DNA from: Annona cherimola
Lineage: Eukaryota > Streptophyta > Magnoliopsida > Magnoliales > Annonaceae
Assembly: GCA_030490835.1 (NCBI GenBank)
Contig: CM059977.1
Coordinates: 9,018,765 to 9,082,764 of the forward strand
DNA length: 64,000 nucleotides
Reading direction: 5' to 3'
Positions 11,064 through 23,215 of this stretch are shown here, in pieces. Each line of letters opens with the position of its first letter. The stretch's first letter is position 1. The translations under genes and the position numbers were made by a program. The notes under the pieces were generated by a model. That model worked only from the letters and a program-made list of their open reading frames with translations. It was not told where the DNA came from and searched no databases.

Positions 11064-11421
11064 TATTAGTCCAGACACTCCAAAAAACTTGTGTTGTTAT
11101 TTTTTTTTCTTCTATAAACTTGTTAATTCAGATATATTTAATATACAAATCAAGGATTATTATTTTTGATATACATATATATTTTTATATTTTAACTAAG
11201 GACAATTTAGCCCTTTTAAATTATTAAAATTACTAAAATAACCCTATGTTTAAAATCTAAATGATATACATAGACATGTCTAAATATGGTAAAACTTAGT
11301 TTATATATTAAAAATGCCTAAGTTAACAAGTTTATGAAAAAAAGTAAAAAAAAAATTAATAAGTTTTCGTGTTTGTGCTAAGTAAACCATCATTTACCCC
11401 GAACAAATAAGATCATGCCTC

Positions 11422-12288
11422 AATTTTTTCTTAAATACTAAAAAATATAGCCTGATTATGTAATTAATTGCACCCGTAGTTCACACATTTCATCGTGCTT
11501 TTTCATGTGAAATTAATAACAAAATAAAAGCTTCAGTGGAAAAAAAAATAAAATATTAAGAATTGTAAAAGACTATGTTATAGAGGTAAGTTAAAATGTA
11601 AAATTGTTAACTTTCGAAAAAAATGTAAAATTATTGAAACTCGATCGAAACATTTCGCATGAACGCAGCAAAATAGACAAGGGAGCAGGTAAGGTGGAGA
11701 GGCATGCAGCGTGAGGCTTGATTTGACCACCCCGAGGGGGACCGGGTGGGCAGCATGCTTTATTGCTCCAGTCCACCCGCGAGCCGAGAGGCAAGAAGTA
11801 GATTAGGCGGGGGGAAAGGATGGCAAATACGCAAGCCACCTGCCAACACGTTTGCATATAAAATACAAGTTCGGATGGCTTAATGAGCACGCACTTTCAG
11901 ATGGTATTTATACATACACTAAATTTGAATGAGGTCCCAAAATCAATTTCTTCAAAACTTTCGGCAACTGAAGAGAGACAAGATCCAAATGACGTGACCA
12001 TTGTGTTTAGCTTGTTCGCAAAAACTAAAAAAAGGAAAAGCCAAGCACGGAAATCTGGAAATGCTCGTGTTCTTTACTGGCCTTGGTCATAAAACATAAT
12101 GAAAGAAAACCATTAAAAAAAAAAAAAAATTCCAAAAAAAAAAAAGCCAACAGAAAATCGTTGATGAATTAAACCCCCATTTCTGTAAGCTACAGTGACC
12201 ATTAAAATGGGGAACATGACTGGCCGGTGGCCGGTAAACAAACAAGCAGGTTCACCACTTCTACAGTCCAATCAGTTCTCTAGCTCAC
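11422..12288. other. Intergenic DNA with a GC-rich patch
   Basis: A GC-richer stretch at 11640-11850 has minus-strand codons without recognisable homology. A-runs at 12113-12145 follow. No convincing gene. Confidence 0.35.
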
Positions 12289-12771
12289 ATGTTACCTCTT
12301 GAATGGACTATGCCAATGCCCCATCTCAATTCTCAATTCCTCATTGGAAAATTTGCACCCATGCAGTCTACACACTCTACAATGATATTCCAGTTGGCAA
12401 CATGGACAAGGGGAAGGGAAAAAAATAATATGTTCGACCCCCGGCCACAAGGCTGCAAATCATTTACCAAGGGTCCAAGACTCCACCCAGCATTGGCGCT
12501 GTCTATCGCTCTTACCAGTTTCCTTTCAGCGGAAAGCAAGAGACGCCATGGAAAGGTATTTTCTTTTGCTACTAGTGTCAGAGATTTGAGGTCACATGTA
12601 GAAGATTTGTTTGGCATGGCTGATCAATAATGGGACGGAAAGACTCCGACATTGCTAGGCAAAGCAGTACCGGACATTTTGTTTAGAAAAAAGAATCGCC
12701 TGGTGAGGCCATCACTGAATTAAAGAAATACATTGAAGAAAACAAATAAAACCTTGATGGAATATAGTGCA
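12289..12771 (-). other. Probable 3' untranslated/downstream region of the TLC-domain gene
   Basis: Lies directly downstream of the TAA at 12772. Open frames exist on both strands but neither resembles a protein family, and they mirror each other. I could not place a clear polyadenylation signal. Confidence 0.35.
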
Positions 12772-15700
12772 TTAGCTCCTGCGCTTCGCTTTAGAAAGAG
12801 TCTTTATCAAACCTTTCAGTATTTTCCAGAACCAAAACAGGTTCATGATAGCCAGCAGAGGGGGCACTGCGAGCAAGCTATAGAAGCCCAATGGAAAGAT
12901 CATTTTCACCTGAAGGGAAGGAACACCAGAAGTCGATCAGAAAATTTATTCTTTCTAATTGAAAAGAATACAAGTGGGCCTGCAAGAACCACTTCTCCTT
13001 AAGTGCACCCTTGTGTTGGGTGGTGATACGTGGCCATTTATGAAAATTTTCTATATTCAGACAGCTGTTTGTTTTACAACTCTCTATGTGATCAAATTTA
13101 GAATTCCCTATAGCCATTGGAAGGATCACCAGACCCAGCATGATCTTTAGGATGACCAAATATTAGAACGTCTAAATCTCATTTAGATATAACCAGCAGT
13201 GAAAGAAGAAGGTACATTAGGAAAAACAAAATCACCGACGTAAATACACAGAAAGGATGAGCATAGACATCTGAATAAGGCATGTTTCCAGGTTTTCGCA
13301 ATACTACACACGGATTTATTCCCAGAGAAACTCATGCTTCCTCTCAAAGATAGAATCTAGCTCTCAGCCCCCATTTCTTTCTTCTATAATTTGGGATTCA
13401 CTATGTATCTACTGTTCCTTTTGAGCTTGGTTGAATTGGCATTTCCGTGGTCAAAGACTTGTACCAAATGACTGCTCTCTTCTTTTCATTTTCAACAATA
13501 GTGGATCCACCACCTGAGTCACAAAATTGTGAGCCAGAAAAAATCCATGACCTTCTCAGATGCAACCGCTCATTGCAATTTCAAAAAAAAAAAAAGAAAA
13601 AAAAAAAGAAAAAGAAAAGACAAAAGGCGAAATTTGAAAATTCAATGAAACTACCTACATTAAAATTATTTTGTCCTTCTCAGTGATTTGGTCTGAAAAG
13701 AGAGATTTTCTTTTTTTTGATTGCAAAAGAGAGATTTTTTTAAGCAGAGAAAAAAGTGGCTCATCTTTTCACTTGTGTTTTCTTAAAAAGGCTCATGCTT
13801 GAATTTTCGTAGAAAAGATTAATGTTTTGGTAATGTGTAATGGCATCCTTCAGAAGAAAAAAACCTCCCTAGTCCTTACCTTTTGCAGAACAGAATAATT
13901 CACCTGGAAAAAGCTTCAGTGAATAAACTAAGCATACAAATGACCAAGAAAGAGAAATCATAAACATTAAAAATACATACCTAACTATTGAAAATAGAGA
14001 TGGTTGTATTACCTGATCAAAATTTAGGTACATGTGAGTGAAGAAGAAGATGAACAACAGGACCCGTGCAACCTGTATCCAAAGATAAAACATGAAGTAG
14101 GATTCTTGTCAGATAAAACATGGAAAAACAAATTACAAGAAGCTCTTGTTTGGATACCAACTTATAAACTACTGAGTGAGTTTCAAAAAGAGTAAAAGGG
14201 TGCAAGTGGAAAGAGTTTCTCACTTAACATGGTCTCAACTTTAAATATGAGGTCCTCAAGTTGCACAATTTTGTGTGTTCACCAATATTTACAATTGTGA
14301 ACAGAAAGCTACTTGAGAAAATAATTTGCAAATGCCCTCTACCATCAAGATTGCCACAAAACATGATTGCAGCCTCATTCATATCTGCCAAATGACCAAA
14401 ACGCCCATAGCATATCTCTGATATCCCACATCTTTCCATCTCTACTATCTTTGTGCATTGAAATAAACAATATTAATGATTTACTGCTACCACAGAAATG
14501 ATCAGCCACCAACAGCTTGCTGTCAACGCCCCTGCATCTTTCCATCTTTTCCACCTATCAGCACAATCTCTTGGTTCTCCAAAAGGGGATGAATGACTAT
14601 TTTTATCAAGTTTTAATAGCTGACATTTCATGTAATTAAAAGAGGTTTCAGGGGCAATCAGAACAATCACAGGTCGGCATTGGTGCTAATGAATGGGGCA
14701 TTTATACTTTGGACTTCAAATGGACCTTTAAAACCTTATAAATTGGAATTCTAGACTTAAAGCATTGGGTTTTATGGTATAGGGATTCCCATGTGGACCA
14801 ACCTGAGGGCAGTTTCATGGCTTAGGTTTAGTGGGTTTGGAATATGCTAGGATTTCTATTAGACTTGGCTTAATGAACTTAGGTTAGAATAATTTGTCCC
14901 AAATTGGCCATCAAGAAGGGTGGCCTATAAGTATATTTAAGATTTGAATACCACCTTGTGAATAGATAATTCAACATCCGGTGTGGATGGCCAGAGAAGT
15001 TTAATCATTGTGCTTACTTGGCCCATCAAATTCATATAGTCATGCTGTTAAGATTTGTGTCTTGTATTTTGCGCACAAGTTATTTATGTAGTAGTTACAT
15101 GTAAGAGTGAATGCTGAATATGCAACAAAATGCATATTGGTTCTGTGTAAATACCCACGGAGTCTTATTTATAGGAGTATCAGTTAGGGATTTAATGGAG
15201 CTCTAAGTGGTGTCTTAATGGAGTGTGAGAGAGGTTATCAACATGCTTAGATTTGGAGGTACGTGTGAGACAGTCAAAGAATGAGTGTGAGTCATTTTTT
15301 GTGTATCTTTTAACCCATTTTTCATAATAGATTGTCATCTCTCTCCCTTTTTTTTTTTTTTTTTGGCTTTCGGAAGGTTTTCCACGTAAATCCTGGTATC
15401 TTGTGTATGTGATCTTATTGCTGTTAATTTGACCCTGATTTTATTGTCTATGCTTCTGTTGTAATCTGTATTAACCTGAATCATATTTCCTAATGCATGC
15501 AGTATATTGATTGCAAATAATTCCCAATTAATCAACTTTTCGAATAAATTTCTGCTCACCAGCCACCCAAAGAACAATGCAATCCCATTGTAGACATAAA
15601 GATTGGAATTTTTCTGCCCAGCAACATCTAAATACCTGCCAGTATTTAAGATGAATAAGAAACATAAGGATCATAATTTTTCTAAAGGCCCTGCTTATAG

Positions 15701-18700
15701 ATATTGGACCTACCATCTTAGATTTACAAAGGGTGTTGTGACTTCAGTAAATAGAACCATTAGTATGTAGATCTGTCCCTGGCCACTCATAAGTGAAAGA
15801 AGGATTGAATACATGGAAAGGCAGTGATGTAGAACCTGAAAAGAGAACAAAGACATTCAAATTATCCACAATGGTAATTGTTTTTTTTTTCTCAGATACT
15901 AGCAGAAATTGATTTCTTGACTTCAGAAAAATATTCAGAAGCTCAGTTGAAAACTCTGCTGCCATCAGATCATGCGCTACTTTCATGCTTGTAGCTAATG
16001 GTCTCCCATAATTGACACTCATATGAGTCCCTGATAAACAATTCCACAACTCCACTCCATGTATTGACTCTAATACTGAGATTCTTGAAACCTCGTCTGA
16101 CAGGGAAATTTTTCATTCTTTTGGCTTAGTCAGGTATCTTACTTGATTTTGATTGTAATTTCTTTAGTAATGTGCATTTGAAAGCGGAGGATAGACTTCA
16201 CATAGAATTGCATTTTAATCAGCCTAAAAAATTAAAATAAGGAGAGATCTCTGCAAAAAAAGAAGAAAAAGACAATGACCAATTTCGGAAAATGCTAAAG
16301 CTGTTAAACAGAATGTTAAAGATCTGAATCTGAATCAAATCAGCTGAGATCCAAGCCAATCAAGAACATTGGCCAATTAGGATTCCAAGTTTGACTCATG
16401 GTACCATCTGACGACATTTTTTTTGCATTATTGTCATTTTTCTCCATCCCAAGATATAGATACTTACATATTCTTTTCCGCCTAAGTCTGGAAAGCACCA
16501 AAGGATCATCCCCAAATCCGCAAGAAAATAACCAGTGGACACCTGCACATAGAACGTATCTCATCAATAGCAAGTTCTGCTAGCAACAAATGACTCTCTA
16601 AAATTACCTTTTCCAAAATTCCTCCTGACAATCACCATTTCATGAAATTTGAAAGGATTATGATTAAAAGTTGAAAAGATTCAAAGATAGAAAGACTCAG
16701 CATGCACGAAAGGCAATTATTTCACAACTCAGTCAGTATAACACGAACAACTCACAAATCACTCAAATAGAAATTCAAATTCATGTATTCAAAAAAGTCT
16801 ATTCTGAATTTAATGCTCACGAATCCAACCTCTTTGACATTGTTCAAATGCCATCTCTGCCGGTAATCTCAAAGCAGAATAAAGTTTTGCAGAAAAATGA
16901 AGGTGACAAAGTATTTGTGGTGGTATGCTGCATTCAATACAAGTGAGATTTCCTAAAACCTGGCCCCAGAGGTTGGCCAAGGAACTAAAGACGCATCCAT
17001 TGCCTAGGGCAATTAAAAAGGCCAAGCCCAACCTTGAATCTAGATCCAATCCTACAAATTAATTACGACACTAATGATTTTACAGATGCTAATAGTCCCA
17101 ATTCATGTAAAATGTATAGTTTACAAATAATCATTTGATTTGAGTGTCCTATTCCCAACTCCTATTGTGACACCAACTCTTTCCCTTAAAGAACCAATTG
17201 CCACATGGCTCATCTTAGAACAGCAACAGCCAGGGCCCAGGGCCATATTCTTTTCAGCCAATTAGGTAAGATCAGCTAAGTGACTAGGACTAGATTAGAG
17301 AAAATCCCAGTATTGTGCATCATCTCATCATGCTTCTGTAGCAAAAGCACCAAGTCAAAGGTTTTCTGATAGTTACCCCCAGCATGGTGTCAGATACTGT
17401 GGAATGTCTGTTTATCACCAAGTCATCGTAAGAACCGCCCCGAAAAAGATCTGAAAATGTCAGAAGATAGAAAGAGACAGCTGCAGCTAGAAGTGCATGG
17501 AATGTAGAGAAGCCCCTGCATGAAAAAATTTGTCAAATTCTATTCTTTCTTGAGTGAAAATAAAACATAGCCCAAGTTAATGATTATAATTCAAAATGAT
17601 GTATTACCGGTTTTTCCACTCAACTCTTTGTTTGTCACTGAGGTTTGCATAACTTTTAAAGTGTGATGTGCTAATCCTACCCGTAACTTCACAGACCTTC
17701 AAAAGCAAAACCAAAAAACTAAATTAACTAGTACATCGATCACCATCTATTCTTAAAATCAGACTGTCATTGAACGGAAGCCACTTTTCATTGTCCAATA
17801 TTTTATGTGCTATCTCAAGGACAGTAGCCACAGTTGGCAATAGAATTTGGTAGAGATAAAGGAGCAAGCAGTGAAATAATCGCACAATTCTCCCCATAAA
17901 GTATGACATCTAATCAGATAATATTGATTAGAAAAGGCATAATATCGTGGGTCTAGGTATATATGTTGCGGGCTTAAGAGTCACTAGGGATGCAACTTAG
18001 GTTTATGAAACTTGGGTTCGCTTCATCCCTATTCCTAATCCTCTTTATGTAAATTGAGCTTAAGTTGAAGTTTAGGTTGGAATTTGAGTTGCATATTTTT
18101 GTTCGAGTTAAGAATTACAAGTTAAAAATTTCATGTGAACATACAAAAACTATCAAATTATGCAAACAAAAATGATAACACATTACTAATATATAGTGTA
18201 CTTCTAGGCCTAACAGCTGAGAATGAGCACCCGTTCCACCAAGCCTAATACTAGCATTCATTACATGAGTAATCGTATTATGACCATTGAACCTTGGGAA
18301 AGGATATCGAATGAAATTTTTTCTTTTTTCAAAATAAATAAAGGGAAGAAAAACAAAAAAAAATGTAAAAACAAATAATATGAATAAAAATAATATACTT
18401 CATCCGAAATATGGATGCGGCAAAACTGTCTTGATCAAGGCTAGACCTCAACCCAACACTTCTACCTTGACTCACAATCTTGATCGACCCTATCTTTTTT
18501 ACAAAGTCAAGGCCTCTATGCCTAGAGTTGATAACGTGACAAGCTTGGCGCATATAGGACACTACCTAAATAAAAAGGCTACAACGATCAACAACATATC
18601 CACATGAGTTAACACCAGAGATCTTGCATCTTCTGAGTTACCATGGTTGATTGCCTCTTTGGCGTTGCAACTAGCGAAATATGGCCCACACAAACAAAAC

Positions 18701-20737
18701 CGCTTCGACTTTGTCATTTTGCCTAATCTCATGAGGAGATATTCATTCAACCTCTTGTCTAGGAGATCTCACCCAATCTTATAGAAAATGTCTATATAAA
18801 GAGAACTTGAAGAAAAAGAAGGGATTCCACTCTCCAAGTCTAGGGCATCATATTTCTTCCTCTTTTTCTTTACTCTAATTGTAAGGCCTTTACTAGTTTT
18901 CCTTAAGTCTCAATCGGGGACATCGTTGTATTCACATCTTCTCAAATAATGGAACTGTATTTCCTCATGATTTTTTAGGAAAGCCTCCAACCAACAATCT
19001 TCTTTTTCCATGTAAAAATTCACTTCTTATACTTCAGCACATATTTGCTTTATGGTTGCCAACGCCTTGCCCAACTTACGCTCCATCAAAAATAATTTCC
19101 ATATAACAAATGGGTAGTCAAACATAATCATGAATAATACAAAATACGCAAACATGTATAAATGTTATTTAGATTTTATGTATATAATATCTTTTATACA
19201 AAATATAAATAGAGGAAATTGAGTTTGGGCTTGTGTGAACTCAAACTACTGCATTTACAAATCAGGTTCATCAGATTCAGGTTTTCAAAATTTGTTCTTG
19301 GGCCAATTAGCGCAAGTTTCAGCCCTAGGTTAGGGATGTCCCAAGACCAATTTATTGTTGGGATTTTCAATATTAAATATATAATAAATATTATATTATA
19401 TCATAGATAAGTAACAACAGTGAAATAGCTAGAGCGGTAAAAGCTGCAAATTATACGACAGATTATGGGATTGATTCTTGCCACCAGTTTAATTTTGGCA
19501 ATTTTTGTTGCCATGCAACTATTCACTAATGGATGCAACTGTTTGAATTATTTGAAATTCAGATAACGAAACAGCAGCAGCATATGTCTGAAACAACATA
19601 AAAAGGTGCAACACTTTGAAGGGGTACGGCGGATGAAATGTGTCATTACAAAAGCTATAAATAGAGGTCATTTGGGTAGATTTCATTCACTCCACTCCTC
19701 TCCCACCAAGACATCCTGTAGTGTCTGATTCAAGACATTCCCTTGCTCGTCTTAATTTAGACATAGTGTCCAAGTTGCTGGTTTGCAAATTTGTCATGTA
19801 GTTTTGAAATTCTCTCCATTCAACCAAAAAATTTTGTTTCAAGCGTTCGTGTGCCTAGAAGAGGTGTTGCTTCTTGTTCTAGTTCAGGTCTCACTTTTTG
19901 TATCCTAGAGCAACTGCAAAATTACCATAAGCAGCAAATAAGGTAACAAAATTGCCTTAAAGAAAATGACGTCATAACACACCTGAAGTGAAACTTGACT
20001 TTAATTTCACTTTTCTCACTTTTCTTAATTCTCTCTTTTTTTACATTTTGCCCCAACATTTATATAGTTAGTATTGTTTCATATTCATAGAGTTCACAGT
20101 TTGTTTTTTGAGTCTTTTGATTTACTTTTGCAAAATTTAGATGTGAGATATATGCTCAGAACACACATCAAATATGATAGCAGATGATTCATACAGAGTT
20201 CCCAGATGTTGAAATTATATCAGCTAACAAAAGTTCAACAACTAGATCTCGTGCCTTTGCATGCTAGTAAAAAAGGACATGGAGATAAAAAAGGATCTCT
20301 TAGGAACCATGAAACACTTCGTTTGGCATGAAAACAAAGAGGCAAGATAGAGTCAATAGCATTTCCCAAACGCTTTTTCATCAGATTCATTCTAATTTAA
20401 TTGCATTGCACAGTCATCTTCTCAGCCAAACATCAAACATCAGAAACTGACAACCGATTGAAATTGCTTAGATCAGTACGGGCTTTTATAAAGTGACAAG
20501 ATTTGTCAAGGGCAATGGACTCGAATACATAAGCTGTTTAACGAGAGCGCACTGATTATTCAATCTCAATCTCATCTCGCTGCTAGAGGCAGACATGCTG
20601 CAGACACGAAAATGTGCCAACAAAATGGTTTTTCCAGAAGAAGCACTTACAATTTTGCACATTACAATTCCAGCAAAAATAGGCATGGACTCGCTGGCAA
20701 GCGTCTGTACTCCCGTGGAAAAAGAAAAGCCAGACAT
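12772..20737 (-). CDS. TLC-domain (TRAM/LAG1/CLN8) membrane protein, TLCD4/TMEM56-like
   Basis: Eight exons (minus): 20737-20651, 17696-17608, 17515-17377, 16542-16468, 15835-15714, 15635-15560, 14072-14013, 12909-12772. All junctions are GT-AG and phases agree; 786 nt encode 261 aa, normal for the family. An in-frame TAA six codons upstream supports the ATG at 20737. The protein is strongly hydrophobic with several membrane spans. Family-typical segments are WKNRGFSTFHALLAA (about 57-71), INRHSTVSDTMLG (93-105), GYFLADLGMILW (109-120), the LHH pair (132-134) with LSMYSILLSL, FTEVTTPFVNLRWYLD (159-174), FFFTHMYLNFDQ (205-216) and the basic tail FWFWKILKGLIKTLSKAKRRS. TLC proteins sit in ER or plasma membranes and act on ceramide or lipid homeostasis; this subfamily's exact activity is not established. 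Exon 1 (29 aa) is the least conserved and least certain. Confidence 0.88.
14073..15559 (-). other. Large intron 6 of the TLC gene
   Basis: 1487 bp between exons 6 and 7. Contains several short frames on the minus strand (14224-14439, 14473-14670, 15335-15577) with no recognisable protein content, and a 15-T run near 15350. No transposon ends identified. Confidence 0.6.
17985..19327. mobile_element. Degenerate hAT-like element in TLC intron 1
   Basis: Starts TAGGGATGCAACTTAGGTTT and ends with GCGCAAGTTTCAGCCCTA. It shares subterminal phrases with the better preserved hAT at 40668 (ATGAAAC, CTTGGGTTCG near the left end; AAATCAGGTTC near the right end). The 8-bp flanks do not match (AGAGTCAC, GGTTAGGG), so the duplication is lost. 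A central stretch (about 18380-18750) has open frames on both strands but no recognised domain. Confidence 0.5.
19418..19640 (+). mobile_element. Possible tRNA-derived SINE
   Basis: TAGCTAGAGCGGTAAAAGC resembles an A box, and GGGATTGATTCTTG about 35 bp later resembles a B box. No clear target duplication or A-tail was found, so this is tentative. It lies just beyond the hAT-like element in TLC intron 1. Confidence 0.3.
19656..19664 (+). promoter_or_regulatory. TATA-box-like motif of unknown use
   Basis: CTATAAATAGAGG is a near-perfect plant TATA box on the plus strand, about 100 bp before CT-rich leader-like sequence. It lies inside TLC intron 1, antisense to that gene, and no plus-strand gene follows. 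It may be the promoter remnant of a retroelement. Confidence 0.2.
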
Positions 20738-20743
20738 GCTGCT

Positions 20744-21236
20744 CGTTAATGATTACAAAGCTGCAAAAACAGCAGAGGAACACATTCACACACGCACGCT
20801 CAAGAATCATATTCTACCTTACAGAAAAGAAACTTCTTGAGAACATTGATTATTGGGGCCGATACATGTTATTCAGAGAACAATGGATTTTCACCAAATC
20901 AACGAACCAATGATATTTCCAGCTGAAAGAAAACTAGGATGGCTTCTTTAATGTATCGATTCTATTGAACATGAATTCGTTATTGATTACAGAGCTGCAA
21001 AAACAGCAGAGGAACACATTCACACGCACGCACGCTCAAGAATCATATTCCACCTTACAGGAAAAGAAACTTCTTGAGAACATCAAAAGAAACTTCTCGA
21101 GAACATTGATGCTTGGGGCCGATATATGTTATTCAAAGAACAATGGATTTTCACCAAATCAACGAACCAATGATATTTCCAGCTGAAAGAAAACTAGGAT
21201 GGCTTCTTTAATGTATCGATTCTATTGAACAAGAAT
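20744..21236. repeat. Tandem duplication next to the TLC gene start (about 235-bp unit, two copies)
   Basis: Copy 1 is 20744-20978 and copy 2 is 20979-21236. They share long identical blocks such as TTCACCAAATCAACGAACCA and GGATGGCTTCTTTAATGTAT. Copy 2 is longer because it holds its own roughly 22-bp internal tandem repeat (AAAGAAACTTCTTGAGAACA then AAAGAAACTTCTCGAGAACA, 21063-21107). Copy 1 ends 7 bp upstream of the TLC start codon, so the duplication lies in its 5' leader or promoter. On the minus strand each copy holds a CTGTTTTTGCAG sequence that could act as a splice acceptor. Confidence 0.9.
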
Positions 21237-22779
21237 GCATGGTGTCTAAGCAACAGAACAGCAGTTACTTCGAAAGAAAGACGCCGAATAATGATTCAGA
21301 ATAGAGATAAAAAGAACAAACTATCGTTGGAATCCGCATTCAAATATTAATTTGTTAAAAACAGAGACTTCTAATCCCCCAACATTAGCCAACGCCTTCC
21401 TTCCACCCCAATCCGTTTGAGCACGGTTTGAATCCCAACTGCGCGTTCCGACTATTTTGGACATAAGACAATCCAGAGGCGAACAATTAAAACTCAAATC
21501 CAGTCGAACATCCAAACACGGCCTTCCGATTCCGATATTTCTTACTTTACAAGCAAGGACCAGTAAAAATTTCAATTCCTCGGTTCCTAACACTCCCGCC
21601 AGTCCCGCTCTACATTTTCGAAGTTCAAAAACGAAAAAGAGTCAAAATTCCAACTTTAATCTCACGAAGATTGCCATTCAACTCACTTCGACGAGCACCA
21701 CGAGCAGACCTCAAAACACTAAAAAGTAAAAACATCGCCGCATTTAACCGAAACAAAATTTAAAAAAATGAATCGCCGAAAAAAGCGGGATGAGCTCCTC
21801 TTACTTCTGTCTCCTCGTATCTCAGAGAAGATTAAGCGGCTAGAAATCTCGCGAGGAAAACGCGCTTCTTCCCTCGGGAATTTGTGCTTGCGTTGGATGA
21901 AGGCTGGAAGTCCGCTTTTGCAGGTACGAGTGCTTCCTTTTCTCGATTATTTCTACTTTTGGGAAAAGAAGTTTGAAAAAAACGAAAAAATGCAGCGTGA
22001 ATTGCAGGAGAAGGCAATCGTCGATGCGTTTCTCTGGCTCTCAGCGTCCAAGAACGCTAAGCGGGAGTAAGAACTAATCGGAGTGACCACGATACTCGGT
22101 CTTCAGGATGACAGAAGGAGTTGGACCCACCCGTCAATGTCAAGACAGTTGCTAATCTAGGCTGATTTGACTGGCTTGATATTGGATCGATACGATGGGC
22201 CTCAGAAGCTCGATTGCAACGGTTTTTGGACTTTTGTTGAAGAATGCATGTTTGGACAGTTCGATTTCTTTTAATAGATTTATTTTAATTATTTTGACCT
22301 CCCAACATATGATTCGACGGATTAATGGTACAGATTTATGTTATGTTGGTAGGATTGCTGAGGTATAGTAGCATGAGTATGATTTGCTGATGCTCTAGGG
22401 ACCAGTCGTCCGCATCGTGAAAAAGGCCTGGACCGCCTGGGCGCGCCTGGTTGGAATTGCCGCTGCGCAGAAAATCTTGTGTGCAACGCAGTGCCGAGGT
22501 GGCATGAAATGCTCGTGAAGAAAAGACATCGTGGGCGGCGCCGCGGTGTTGCACATGATCGTAAGTTTTATGGCAAACTCAACTGAATACGTGAAATTAT
22601 CCGATTAGCATAATGAAATAGAAAATTCCAAGCATATGATCAAGAGAAAAAAAATAATAATAAGTAAAGAAAAAGTAAAAAGCAGCGGCATTATGGTCGA
22701 TAACGTACTAAGTAAAGAATAAAAATATGGAACATAAATTGTTGCGTTTATTATTTTTATTAAGGCCGTTTTAATTTAG
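21237..22779. other. Region upstream of the TLC gene, gene-like composition but no identified gene
   Basis: 21760-22070 and 22380-22560 are less AT-rich and hold short frames on both strands. A plus-strand frame at 21768-22070 starts MNRRKKRDELLLLLSPR, but I recognise no family and it contains a possible splice donor (CAGGTACG near 21920). It could be 5' untranslated exon or promoter of the TLC gene, or an unrelated small gene. Confidence 0.3.
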
Positions 22780-22975
22780 CGAAACGCGTCCAGCGTTCAT
22801 CCGTCGCAACGGTAGAGGCGGGCAACCAAGACAAAAAGGACAGCGAATCGAATTTGGAGTTGACCAACCGGCCAGAAACCGGAGCGTGGGTGCAGAGATA
22901 GAAATTCACGTGCGAGCGTGATCCGTCACCTTCCTCCACACGTGTATCTCTCGATTACCACGTAAAACATATTTC
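22780..22975. promoter_or_regulatory. GC-rich ACGT-element cluster
   Basis: A compact GC-richer island with TTCACGTGCG near 22906, ACACGTGT near 22939 and CCACGTAA near 22959: G-box or ABRE-type ACGT cores of plant promoters. It lies about 2 kb upstream of the TLC start and could serve that gene at a distance or mark a lost gene. Motif-based only. Confidence 0.25.
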
Positions 22976-22984
22976 TTCTGGAGT

Positions 22985-23215
22985 GCAATTATACTTTAAA
23001 ATTATTTCTTTACATCTGTAGATAACTACCCTATTTTTTAATTTTTTTACACAATTATTCATATAACTAGCCTATTTATTTTAATTTTATTCTCTTCGCA
23101 TATCATTATTATCTTTTATCATATCTTATCATTTTTTACGAGTTGAATAACTTTTACACATGAAACTTTTCATCTGAAAATGTTATCATTTTTCAAACAC
23201 ACCTTAAGTTAAAAT
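22985..23215. mobile_element. Degenerate T1 MITE, reverse orientation
   Basis: The right end reads ATCATTTTTCAAACACACCTTA, the inverted T1 start. The interior carries TTTTAATTTTATTCTCTTC and CTTTTATCATATC, the reverse complement of the family core. The left end is eroded. Confidence 0.45.

Larger units (their letters stand above)
9300..11421. mobile_element. Mutator-like MITE (M2) split by a hAT insertion
   Basis: The right half (11072-11421) is a typical M2 arm ending TTACCCCGAACAAATAAGATCATGCCTC. The matching left terminus, CGCATGATTCTATTAGTCCAGAC, is found only when the hAT at 9319-11063 and one copy of its duplication are removed. Flanks AATTTTTTA (left) and AATTTTTTC (right) match 8 of 9. 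The hAT therefore landed about 19 bp inside the MITE's left inverted repeat. Reconstructed length without the hAT is about 370 bp. Confidence 0.6.

Noticed and set aside
17724..17909. 61-codon minus-strand frame just upstream of TLC exon 2
   Set aside because: Stop codons separate it from exon 2. The upstream exon at 20737-20651 joins in phase with a GTAAGT donor and gives the expected IVMCKIVCEVTGRIS sequence.
19656..19930. Solo LTR with TATA box
   Set aside because: The TATA-like motif and CT-rich leader fit an LTR, but no TG...CA boundaries with matching 5-bp duplication were found.
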